Shown here piece by piece: positions 14,401 through 24,727 of a DNA stretch of 64,000 nucleotides (positions are counted from its first letter, which is position 1; the number at the start of each line of letters is the position of its first letter). Where the stretch lies: positions 131,174 to 195,173 of the forward strand of contig VZRZ01002438.1 of NCBI GenBank assembly GCA_013398175.1. The letters are read 5' to 3'. The notes under the pieces are model-generated. The model saw nothing but the letters and a program-made list of their open reading frames with translations. It made no database searches and had not been told where the DNA came from. The position numbers and the translations under genes were made by a program. This DNA comes from Climacteris rufus. Its lineage: Eukaryota > Chordata > Aves > Passeriformes > Climacteridae.

Positions 14401-17400
14401 CTTGATAAGACTTGAATAATTCAATACTACCAACACTGTTTTATTTTACACACACACATCTTTCTCCTTGTAAATTAATTTCCTTAGCTGCTTTAAATGT
14501 TGTTGTTCAGTGTTTGTAATAGCAAAAGTAACACCAGGAGAAGGTGGAATAAGGCTAGCTTTTTTGAAGAAAGAGACATCTCTGAACGCAAAACTAATTA
14601 TTATTTGGACATTGATTGTTAGATTTATTTTTTTTAATTGTGTCTAAAATTAATTAATGGAATTTACTATTCCATGGAAAGTTTAGGTAATCTGTCTTTC
14701 AAAAAAGAAAGGGGAGGTAGACAGAGCTGGAAAACTGTTCATCCTGAATGATACAGGAAATAGAAGAAATTGAATAGGAAAGTGGAAAGCTGTCTCTGGT
14801 GCATCCTAGAGAACAGAAACAACAGTAGCATTCAGCATACTCCTGGACTGTAGCAGTCATGCACACCTGTTTGGTATGGAAAAGTTCTACTGGTTTGAAA
14901 TTCTGTGTGTAAAAAGTGCAGTAGAGATGCATATGACAGTGTTTAACAACAGATGGAATTGGCTGCAGTGCCTGTTTCATCGAACCTCTCCATAGGTTTA
15001 TCTTCTGCAATACTTCCCACGTGCTGAGCCACTGTGTGGCTTTCCATGGAGTATTGTACTTTGCTACTGTTTCTGCCCGCTTCCATTTATCATGGAATTT
15101 GTGTCCAAATTCAAGCTTATTTAGAACACAGACTCCACAGTAGTGAACACTAGATCCATGTTTGAGTCCTGCTCAATATGCTGTGCAGAGCAGAGCTTCT
15201 GATCTGAGTGACTTGAATGCATTAATTTTTAAGTATAAGATTTTGTGTCTTGGAAGGACTTCCTTCACTGTGCTTTGGCTAAAAGACTTATCAGGAAGGA
15301 AATACCTTATTATTTAGGTTCACTCCTTTTCTTTACAGCACAGAACATAAAATCGTTGAGAAAAAAATGAAACTGAAATAATTTAAATAAACTTAGGATA
15401 TCTTTTCCTCAGATCACGTTTTATGGTTCCCATTAACACCCCTGCAGACATACTGTAGTTAGAAGAAGCAGCAACATGTGAATCCAGGAATTTAAAAGAA
15501 AGTGATCTGCAGGAAGAAACTAGAGTTTCAGACATCTTTCACAGATTAAAAGGGTATATTTAACAGAATTTTTAGCTTTGTCATTTTTGGACAGGAAGGG
15601 GACTGGCTGTGTTTGGAGCTGACTGGAAACTATGTCTGCAGAACATGCAGCAGGGAAACATGAGGCCATTTTGGCCATATTGTGAGTACATGTGGGACTT
15701 TCATCCAAAAGCTAAGTGACCAGGCTAGGGAAAACTAATGCATCTCCTTGGGTAACTGCCAGGAAGCGATAATTGTCTTTGTCAACAGCCCTGGTCATTA
15801 AGAGTTTTATTCTAAAAGCAATAACCTAGTCAAGTCCTTTCTTAAAAACACGGAATTATATATAAAAAACCAGTGTGAATATTTGTATATATCTCTGCAT
15901 ATATATATATATATACACAAATGCCCTTATGTTTGTATATCTATAAATTCTCTTGAATAAATTATGACAGTGTTGTACTGTCATAAAAGCAAGGAAGAAA
16001 TACCTTGTTAGAACAAGTATGAGAAGGAGGCACAGACAGGTGTTTAGTCCAGTTATTCCTTCCAAACTGAAGATCTGGTTCTGTCTGAATGCTAATTGGT
16101 CCCCTATACTACCAGACTGTGTTACTTGAAAGATTCTGTCTTCTGTCAAAATAATTTCATTATTTTCTCTTGCTATGACTAGCTCTTAAGCATTTATGAT
16201 TGTTCCTGTGATTTGCACTATTGCAAATTTTCAAGCAGACAAAAAATATAAAAGTTAGCCTGTAACAAGAATTTAGTTTTTGCTCTATTTTATTTATTTT
16301 ATACACCAGAAGTTTTTGCTGAGGACTGATCCATAATAGCACACACCTTCCCTCTGTTGATCCTGTGCTCTACCTTTCACTCAAAGGATAGTTACAAAAA
16401 CTGTCCTGAAATGCCTGTATTAGCTATGTTACATGGTTTGATTATTTCTGAAATGGACCTGTTACTGTGCATAACAAAGGGAGCTGTCACGCATGGTGAG
16501 ATTTTATTGTATTTATTCGTGTCAGCTGAACCATCTTGGACTGACTTGTTTACTCCAACAGATAAATGAGTTGCAGCTACATAAGTGAGTAAAACCAAAT
16601 GTGATTGTGTCTGGGCTGAAGCAGATAAGGGGCAAAAAATGTAATTTTGACATTTTTGTGTTATGAAGCAGATGATGAAGTAAACCATATTAAAGAAAGA
16701 TGACACTTGTTGGACTACTTTTTAATGTTTGCTTTAGGAAAAGCACACTCTTGGTATTGGAGACTTGGAATGACATGGTATCTAGGAGGAGTAGGAGGAC
16801 TCTAGTACTCAGGAGTGCAAAGAATTGCTTCCAGTAAGGTTGTTCCACAAAAATACTGAAGCTGTGGATGTATTTAAAGCAACAAATGATTTTCTGTTAA
16901 CTGAATCGGAAATGTATGAAATGTCTACTTTATCTAAAAGGGACTGTTTCATTAGGGTCATATTGGTACTAGTTTTGTTAAACGTTTCCTTAATCAGCCT
17001 TTTAGGAAACTTGTCTCAGAACATGTTTATATTCAGCAAGTTGCTGAAGTCTGTATTTGCATTTGAGAAGTTGGGTAATTTACTGCTTTCATAACAGCCT
17101 TTTTGCCGAGCAAATGGTTTATAGTGATTTGTTGGTAAGAGTAGAGGAACTGGCTTGAGCAGGAGAACTACAAAATGGTCAATCTGTTTTCATAACCTCA
17201 CTTCTGAAACAGTGATAGATGGGCAGTATTGTTTAAACTGTGAATGGTAAGTAAAGCTGTTTTGCACAGTACCAGGTTATCTGTGTTAAAACCTGTGATA
17301 CTGCATTGAGAATAGTTCAGAAGTCATTCTGGGGATTTGGGAGGGGAACCTGGGAATACATAAGACAGTTATACAGGCAGTCTGTTACTGTCAGAGCTTG

Positions 17401-17407
17401 AAATGTC
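8413..17407. other. Long stretch of intron 1, no gene seen
   Basis: About 9 kb of AT-rich intron without a recognisable exon, RNA gene or named repeat. Low-complexity features include T/G-rich runs at about 11040-11085, an A/C-rich run at about 12055-12085, a short ATTAAT-rich palindromic patch at about 13955-13975, and a (TA)n run at about 15898-15915. The reading frames of 90-100 codons at 12061-12339, 14699-15010 and 16392-16706 have no family signature and no splice support. Confidence 0.45.
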
Positions 17408-17916
17408 TGTGTTGGGTTGTCCCTGACCAGTAGCTACGCACCCACCAACTTCTTACTCTCCTCTCCTCTTCCAGTGGAATCAAGGGAGAGAACTGGAAGA
17501 ACAAAAGTGAGAAAAACTTAGATTGTAATACAGACAGCTTAAAAAGTGAAGGAAATAAATAAAACAAAGAATTGACACACCATCTTCCACCAGCAGACCA
17601 AGTCAGCCCCCAAGCAATAGCTATATTGGACAGATCAGGTTTTATTCCTGTGCACAATATTATATGGCAAGGAATATGACTTTGGTGCATTCTGGTCAAC
17701 TGTTCCATCTCTGTCCTCTCCAAATGTCTTTCTCAGTCCCAGTCTAGTCACTAAGGGTGCAGAGTGAAAAACAGAGTAGGCCTTGATTGCACTCACTGCT
17801 CAGCAAGAGCTGAAACACTGAAGTGCTACCAATACTGGTTTAGTCAGAGATAGAGAGCACAACACCATACTAACTGCTAGGAAGCATCCCAGCTGGAGCC
17901 AGTACAATCTTCTGCA
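17408..17916 (-). mobile_element. Solo LTR of a common avian ERV class, antisense
   Basis: Read on the minus strand this aligns block by block with the LTR at 48643-49201: a start resembling TGTRCYRG...GGCTGGG, a '...gctgagcagtg' block, 'tcaaggcc', and near the far end the 'tctctcccttgattccactg' block that precedes the LTR terminus. The alignment is diverged in the middle. The outer left edge could be 17404 or 17408, and I could not find a convincing target-site duplication. No internal retroviral genes flank it, so it is a solo LTR, and it is clearly older than the 48.6-kb copy. Confidence 0.75.
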
Positions 17917-18382
17917 GTATCTAACATAATAGAAATGCCTAAAAATAATATTTGAACTACTGTTCCAGGTCAGTATAATTTGAGAGACTGAGAAGATGGC
18001 ATTTGAGTATGGAAAGAATCATGTTCAGATTGTACTCTTAGCAAAACAAGACACAGTCTTTGCTTCCTGGCAATAATGATTCTGTTCCAGTCCATTGTGT
18101 ATGAACAATACAGGTGCTATTTTTCTGTATAACAATTGTGGACATGGAAAATAGCATAAAATACCTATTATCTGAGATAATAGATATTACTTGTTTTTTT
18201 CTGTATTTCTCAGTTGAGTGAAGTCTTTCAAATTTTCAGTATGACCCATAAGACAGTGTCACAGATTTTTTTTTTACCAATACTTACATTTCAGATGAAG
18301 AGAAGGAAGTAATGAATATAAATCTTAGGCCTCACCTTTATTTATCATCTGAAGAGACTTGTAAAGTGGATTATATAATTTA
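17917..18382. other. Intron 1 spacer between two LTRs
   Basis: Unique AT-rich intronic DNA between the antisense LTR and the sense LTR. No coding or RNA feature was seen. Confidence 0.4.
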
Positions 18383-18387
18383 CCTGT

Positions 18388-18980
18388 TGTTATAGATGGC
18401 TAAAACTGAGTTTGACTTTCGTATATTTCAAATATTAATTATTAATTAGAATAAGGTGTTAATTAAGATAATGGTTGGTGTTAATATGTTACCATAATAT
18501 TATTTAGGTTATTTTGTACTTACCACTTGTGGTTGTTATTCCTTGTTAGTTATAGGGTTTTTCATTTATTTTTCTATTGATTTTCAAATAAAATGCATAG
18601 ATATAATGGGGCCAAGATGGCAACTGGAAGCTGGGAGCAACATTCTAGAAGGTTCTTCTCTAGTGTCAATCAGGACGTCAGTCAAAAGTAAGAGCACACC
18701 CCATTGCCGAATTGGGCACTCTCTGTGAGGTGGAGCAGGGATAGACCACCCCGGAGAGATGGGATAAGGGATGGGTTATAATATGATTGAACAAAAGAAT
18801 CAAATGATTTGATTGACACTAGGGGAATATAAAAGAGGCTGCACATCCTGGAGGGGTGTGCCTCTGGCAGACCGCCATGCATCTGGTACTTCTCTTGGTC
18901 TTGTGGTGTCCCCTATTATTAATTTTTAATTTTATTAATAAACAGTTAAATTTTTCATAAGTGAAGTGTCGTTCTTTACA
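18388..18980 (+). mobile_element. Solo LTR in sense orientation within LURAP1L intron 1
   Basis: A 593-bp element starts TGTTATAG and ends TTTACA (canonical TG...CA). It is flanked by a perfect 5-bp duplication CCTGT at 18383-18387 and 18981-18985. It has a TATA box (TATAAAA, 18828-18834) and a poly(A) signal (AATAAA, 18937-18942) about 110 bases apart on the + strand, as expected for U3-R-U5. A 5-bp duplication is typical of ERVL/class III-like insertions. No internal retroviral sequence is present, so it is a solo LTR left by recombination. It ends 865 bases upstream of the LURAP1L terminal exon in the same transcriptional orientation. The exact family is not assigned. Confidence 0.85.
18660..18822. 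repeat. Perfect 13-bp inverted repeat inside the intronic LTR
   Basis: CTAGTGTCAATCA at 18660-18672 recurs as its exact reverse complement TGATTGACACTAG at 18810-18822, 137 bases apart. The second arm ends 5 bases before the LTR TATA box. The arms could be paired binding sites or simply chance within a 593-bp element. Confidence 0.8.
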
Positions 18981-18985
18981 CCTGT

Positions 18986-19815
18986 CAAGGAAAACATGAA
19001 GTCAGTTAACTTAAATATATGTGTGAAATGCAACACTGTAATATTCCACTGTGCATTACCTTTAATGCTTTTGTGTGTATGCGTAAACCACCACAACTAA
19101 GTGAGAAAGTAGGAGTTTGTGCTTAAAGTCCATTTATTTTGTTGGTTATGCAAATGACTATATCTATATCCTTGTCTATGAGAAGTTGTTGACTCTGCAC
19201 TCATCACCTTCATCTAATATGCGTTTAAATAATTTTCAGTAATTTTCAACAAGTTCGGTATTTCAACTCTCAGACATTTATCCAGCAGATTTTAATATCC
19301 ACTCAGGAGTAGTGTCAGTAAAAATCAAATATTCACAAGCTTTTTTCCAAATTATGCACATCTGAAAATTTTAGGTTGCCAAAGTAGACATAGTGAGGAA
19401 GACTAGGGGTGAATGCCTAGCTATGTGTAGCCGGAATTAGCATAGACTAATTGTAAATAGAACTGACTTTGTGTCTTTCTTCTGTGATTAGTGGAAAGGT
19501 ATTCCCAGGAGGTGTCATAGTGGCTGTTTCTCTAAATAGCATTGTGCTCGTGTGTGTACAAGTCTTGTCATTGACTAGCATTCCTGTTAATGGACTGCTT
19601 AAGTAGGCTGATCAGGTTCCCACTTGACCTACACTGAAACTATTAGTATAGCAATACTTTGGGGTTTTTGTGGGTTTTTTTGTTTGTTTGTGGGCTTTTT
19701 TTAGTAGGTATTGGAATGGATTTGTCCAGGATATGAAAGCTGGATTTTTTGTGTTTTCTTATAACCCCTTCATTGCCTCCAGCCTGCTCCTTGGATTGAT
19801 TATGAAGAAAAAAGA
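18986..19815. other. Intron 1, last segment before the terminal exon
   Basis: AT-rich intron between the sense LTR and the acceptor of the LURAP1L terminal exon. It includes a T/G-rich low-complexity run at about 19662-19702. No exon was seen. Confidence 0.45.
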
Positions 19816-19845
19816 CTAATTTCTTCAATCACTTTTGCGTTGTAG
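19816..19845 (+). promoter_or_regulatory. LURAP1L: Splice acceptor of the LURAP1L terminal exon
   Basis: A branch-site-like CTAAT lies at 19816-19820 and is followed by a pyrimidine-rich stretch and TTGTAG ending at 19845. The AG is followed by GTT, the valine that starts the conserved exon. The in-frame codon immediately before is the TAG of the acceptor itself. The reading frame therefore cannot extend upstream without splicing, and the intron is phase 0. Confidence 0.85.
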
Positions 19846-20220
19846 GTTAATCTCCGAGCCACTGATGTGAAGCTTATGCGCCAGCTCCTCATCATCAATG
19901 AAAGTATTGAATCAATCAAGTGGGTGATTGAAGAGAAAGCCATTGCCAGCAGAGGCAGCAGTTTGAGTGGCAGCCTGTGCAGCTTGCTGGAAAGTCAGGA
20001 GACATCCCTCCATGGCAGCTGCAACAGTTTACAAGACTGTAGTGATGGACTGGACGCAATATCAGTGGGGAGTTATTTGGACACCTTAGTGGATGATGTC
20101 CCTGGTCACCAAACCCCTTCAGATATGGACAAGTTCAGTGATTCTTCTGTCATGCAGGACTCACAGCCTCTGCATAAGGATCCCAAAATTTATTCTGATG
20201 ACTACTACTGCTTTGGTTAA
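19846..20220 (+). CDS. LURAP1L: LURAP1L terminal coding exon (leucine-rich adaptor protein 1-like), partial
   Basis: The exon encodes the last 124 residues and stop (TAA, 20218-20220) of LURAP1L, a small two-exon vertebrate gene. The paralogue LURAP1 is an adaptor that links MRCK kinase to MYO18A and activates NF-kB. LURAP1L itself is poorly characterised. Visible features: an amphipathic leucine/isoleucine-rich helix in residues 1-32 (VNLRATDVKLMRQLL...), consistent with the coiled-coil leucine-rich part; a serine-rich segment with SSLSGSLCSLLESQ at 38-51; an acidic and serine-rich middle (GSYLDTL, VPGHQTPSD at 85-93); and the C-terminus DDYYCFG, which is diagnostic of this protein. The N-terminal part (usually a Gly/Ser-rich region plus the start of the leucine-rich helix) is in exon 1, outside the window. 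The first internal ATG is residue 11 (19876). The frame is intact, and the identification is confident from recognised sequence, not from a search. Confidence 0.95.
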   Translation, partial: VNLRATDVKLMRQLLIINESIESIKWVIEEKAIASRGSSLSGSLCSLLESQETSLHGSCNSLQDCSDGLDAISVGSYLDTLVDDVPGHQTPSDMDKFSDSSVMQDSQPLHKDPKIYSDDYYCFG

Positions 20221-20575
20221 TAAGAACAAGCTCCAGTGGGACACAAATGGGCTTGTACTTACCCTGTTTCTTTGCTGCTATTTTATTTCATGTGCAAAAC
20301 CCCCGAAGTTTTCTTAAAAGGAGAACATAATATGATACTTCTGTTCTGTTGCATAACTTTTCTGTTGCTTCTAATGCATTTTCTCCTTGATGGGTTGGGT
20401 TTTTCTCCTCCTCACATTTTCTTAATTTATTGTTGCAAATTTTTTGTTTTACAATGCTGTATTTGCAGGTAAAAGTGGTGAAGGAAAAGCTTTATCTTTG
20501 AAATTAAACATCAGGGAATGACAGCAACAATTTTGTATTTGTTGTCAATAAAATACCTTCTGATAAATATATGTT
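20221..20575 (+). other. LURAP1L: LURAP1L 3' untranslated region
   Basis: This runs from the stop codon to about 20-25 bases past the AATAAA at 20547-20552. It is T-rich and contains short chance reading frames. The true 3' end may differ, and longer isoforms using later signals cannot be excluded. Confidence 0.7.
20547..20552 (+). terminator. LURAP1L: Poly(A) signal of LURAP1L
   Basis: A canonical AATAAA lies 327 bases after the stop codon. A GT/T-rich patch (atatgttttcat) follows about 20 bases later, which fits a cleavage and polyadenylation site. Confidence 0.75.
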
Positions 20576-23500
20576 TTCATACATTTTCTGGACTGCCAGG
20601 TTTGGCCTTTCCAAAGACACTGTTCTTACTGAGCCTTAAATCTGAATCTTGAAAATACCTCTACAAAATAATCTTCCTTTTGTAAGCAATGAAATTTGAT
20701 TCGGTTAAGCTGTCTTCACTTGAAATACAAAGTATCCTAAACTTTTCTGTGTGGAATTTCTTTCTTTTTTGCAGTGTTCTCATGCCTCTTGCCTAATTTT
20801 TATGTTAAATTGTGATTCTGAATTTGTTTTTTAAATTCAGCAGTGTTTCCCTGCTGTCTCTTTGTTTCCTGTTTTACAAGTAAGAGTTTGCTTTAACCTT
20901 TTTGTGCCTACTGGTGCAGTTGACAGTCGCAGCTAATCAGTTGTATTGGAAGCAGCTGAGACGTAAAACTAACTGTTGTGTGGAAAGTCTCTGGCTTTGG
21001 ACTGCTCTGGTCCATGCTTTTGTGCGGAAGATTAGAAGGTAAATTTTTCTTTTTAATGCTTCAGAATCACAATAACCCTCCCAAGACTTTATCCTTCTGC
21101 AGGAAGAAAAAAAAGAATAAAAGAAATAGAATTGAACCAGACACCCTAACAGATGACAAATATGTATTTGAAGCACACAGATAGTGAAAGAGGTGTTGAT
21201 ACTTACACATCATGTTAAAGTGTTCTGTTTTGCCAAGTCTGACAGTATTTCTACTGCCAGTAAAGCATGAAATCCCCTCACTAAAGTAAAGTTTGCTAAA
21301 TATAAGGCAGGCTCCCATTTAAAAACTACATTACACTTTCCGAAGGAATAAAGCAAGTACATGCAGCAGTTGATCTATGTGGCTTTCGTTCATTCTGCGA
21401 TAGTCCAGTAAGGTTCAGCTCTTCCAAGCCATATTTCCATGGATCTGTCTTGTCCAGTCTTGAGCAACATCAAATGTGAAGAAAAGTTAAAAATCAAGAA
21501 ATTGAAAGTGGTAATTTGTGCTTTTAGTTCCATTGCTTCTCAATATAGAAGATGTCCGTGTCTCTCTCAAAATTAAAAAATCAAGATATATATTTTGCTT
21601 TGGACATTATGATTTCTTCAGATAGAGTGATAGTGAAGAAGTGTCTGGTTATCAAGAATGAGCCGTCTCAGTTCTGCTTCTGAGATCAACATGGGTATTG
21701 CAGGTAGTTTGTAGAAAAATGAGGCAAGCTCTCAAATAGCAATGCTGTGCTGACTTAACATTTCTGGGGAGTTTTTTTAATTCCTTCCCCAGCTTACGAC
21801 TACTGAACATCGCTTTAAAAAGAAGTTTGAAGAAAAAATCTTGGGAAAAATTGCTTCTCAGTGTGATGTGAAGTAGAGTATCAGCTAGGAATTCAAAATA
21901 GGTTTTCTTATTTTCAGTTATTTTAATCTGGGGAACAGAACCAATTCCCTGATATAGAACTGTGACTCTCTTGAAAGTTTTTCTGCCTTTATTGCTTGGC
22001 ATGGAAGTTAAACATCAGGGTGTCTACTCTCTCTGAATCTAATATGAATGTGCAATATACAGTCTTTTCTTCTCCAACTGAGATTTTGGGCAGTAGGTCA
22101 ACATGTACATAAAATTTTTTCACTATGAAGAAAATTAAAGAATATTCCTAACATACCTTCTCAATTATCCCCTCAAGTTATGCTGAAATTAATTCAAGGA
22201 AAACACAAGCTGTAGCTGTCACTTATCCCCTCATAACAGTAATACTGGATAAAGAGTAATTTAATCAGTGATAGATTTATCACATTATGATTTAAAATCC
22301 ATTTAAATGGTAATCAAAGCTGGGGGGGTGGAAAAAGCTTACTACTAGAAGTGGTGAACCAAGAGCTTTATGTGATTAGGAGATTTTATTCCTCTCTATC
22401 TCTTGACTGGAAGTGGAGAAAGAGTACAAATTCCAAAACAGAGGTGTCAGGAGACTTCTAGAAGGAAATAAGCATTTCTGGGTGTTGTGTTTCTCATATC
22501 CAAGAACATGTACACCTTTTTTTTAATTTTTGAAGCGTAAAAGCTTCAGAGATTTAAGTGTGACTTAGATTCCTTAATTGGAATTAACAGGATTTCATAG
22601 TCAAAATATAATGATTTACTCTGACTTGCCTCTTAAGACAGATCATGGAATTTGGTCATCACCTAAAATTAATCAAATAACTTGAATTACAACTTGACCA
22701 TTTAGACAATGGAAAATGTTCAATGCTCCTTGAAAAACTATTCACATTGGCTCTTTAACTTTGGTTTTAAACAGTTTACATATTTCTTCCAGCTTCCTCT
22801 TTACCTGGTTGACCTTGGTCTTGCAAAATCTTTGTGTGTCAAAAAAGAATCTGGATGCCCTCTTCTAGCATGGACTTCCTTGTAACTATCCGATTTATAG
22901 AACTAAAAAAAGGATTCAGTAGTATAGAGCAAAGTATCTGAGAGAACTTTACAGAGCTATGTCTGTTTCAAATGGATAAAACTAACAATTTAAAAAAAGA
23001 AAGTGGATAAGTAACAAATAGGATTCATTTATTCTCTGTCATTTTCTATCACCTTGACATTTTTGACACTTAGTTTGCTTTCAGAATGACAAACAATTTC
23101 AAAGACAATTTGTAAAATCACAGGTGACAAGGAATACCCAGTCCATTCCTATTTCTGTGTCACTATAGTTTTGTCTTGGAAAGACACTCAGCTGCATTAG
23201 CCAGAGACAATGAGGGACAGTCAAAAACAAGGTAAATTCAGTATGATTTCTGTTTTAAGATTATGGTTTCCTGCTAATAGGAACCAGCTAGTAAATGGAT
23301 GTGCTCGGATTCACAAAAGAATTACTGATGGAGGGGATGGAAAAAACCCTAACATTTTCATTTCTGAGATCTGTGTGACTTTAAAGATTCTGCCAAGACA
23401 ATCTAGTTATGAAGTTTTGAGGCACTTTCAAAAGAGCAATTAAAATTCTTTGAAATCTCTCTGCCAGCTGCCAGGTCTGGTATTGATCTCCAGCTTGCAC

Positions 23501-24641
23501 AGCTTAGTCTCCAGAAATGCTGTGACAGTATGAAGAACCAAGCAGGAGCTCTTGAATCATTCATCAGGAGGCCAGAAACATTGCACTGGGAGGCAAACAC
23601 AGAACAGCATCTCTGCCTTTGGAAGGTGAGCTGCCATTATCATCTAATAGAAACAAGATGATTAGAAAAGGCAGAAATCTGGTGTATCTTCTTAAAATGA
23701 ACCCTGACTTTTGAAGGGAGTGCTAAAATGCTGAAAGTGCCGTAAAATGTGCTGGAAAAGTGCTGAAGTTTAAAAAATCTTTCTCTACATTTCTCTTTGA
23801 AAAAGAGAACTGGTTAGTCAAGGTGGGTGAAGTGCAATCTGAAATAACGTCTCATTACACCATGTAAGCTGCATCTCATATAACTCTATATAATCAACTG
23901 AGAAACTGTGGGGTTTTGTGTAGTAATCTTAAGCAGTTACTAAGCTGTTGAAAAACCTTGTGCTAGTATTTTTCATATTGCCAACACATCTGAACCAAAT
24001 CTAAAAGATGTGTCTTTGATATAAAGAATTAGCATATACCCAATAAACATGAGATCAGTAGAAAGCATCAATCACAACAAAGGAGGCTTTGTTTCACTTT
24101 AAATGCGCTCTCTTACAGCACATTTGTCTTTCTCAGAATACCTATGAATTTACCATAGAAACAGTTTAAGAGCATCCTGCCCTGAAACAAACAGTAGCTT
24201 TTCCCTTACATAAATTGAAAAGAGATTAATGCTGCCTACACTTGACTTTTCCATTGGCCACAGATTAAATTTCCTTGCTGAGTTGTTTAGAGTGAAAATA
24301 AAAAAAAATTTCTTCCCCCACCCCCAAAGAGTTTTCCGTGTAGTGACATACCACTATTGGGATAAGCAATCTTCATGAAGGCTTTTTAAACTCCTACTCT
24401 TCCAGCAAACATATCTGGTCTTCAGGACTGACATTTCCTTATAATCTTGGTTGGTTTTGTTGGCTCAGTCTCAAAAGAAAGATGTTTGATAAGATTTGTG
24501 TTTTAGTTACTTTGATGAGATTTGTGGGTTTTTTGGGGCAACATGATATATATACCTGATAATAAATACCAGTAACAGTTGTGGCGGGGAGTGGAGGGTT
24601 GTTCTTGGTTTGTTGTTGGGGTTTTTTGTTATGTTGTTTTT
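20576..24641. other. Intergenic DNA downstream of LURAP1L, no gene seen
   Basis: About 4 kb of AT-rich sequence without recognised exons or named repeats. The reading frames of 60-116 codons on both strands show no domain, motif or splice evidence. Confidence 0.45.
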
Positions 24642-24727
24642 NNNNNNNNNNNNNNNNNNNNNNNNNNNNNNNNNNNNNNNNNNNNNNNNNNNNNNNNNNN
24701 NNNNNNNNNNNNNNNNNNNNNNNNNNN
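24642..24727. other. Assembly gap (86 Ns) in a poly-T/G tract
   Basis: 86 Ns lie between a T/G-rich run (...ggggttttttgttatgttgttttt) and a long T run (ttttttttttgttttttttt). The gap is probably a low-complexity tract that did not assemble. Apparent open frames across it are artefacts of the Ns. Confidence 0.98.

Noticed and set aside
14699..15010. 103-codon minus-strand frame in the intron
   Set aside because: No family features, no flanking splice sites or poly(A) context, and composition like the surrounding intron.
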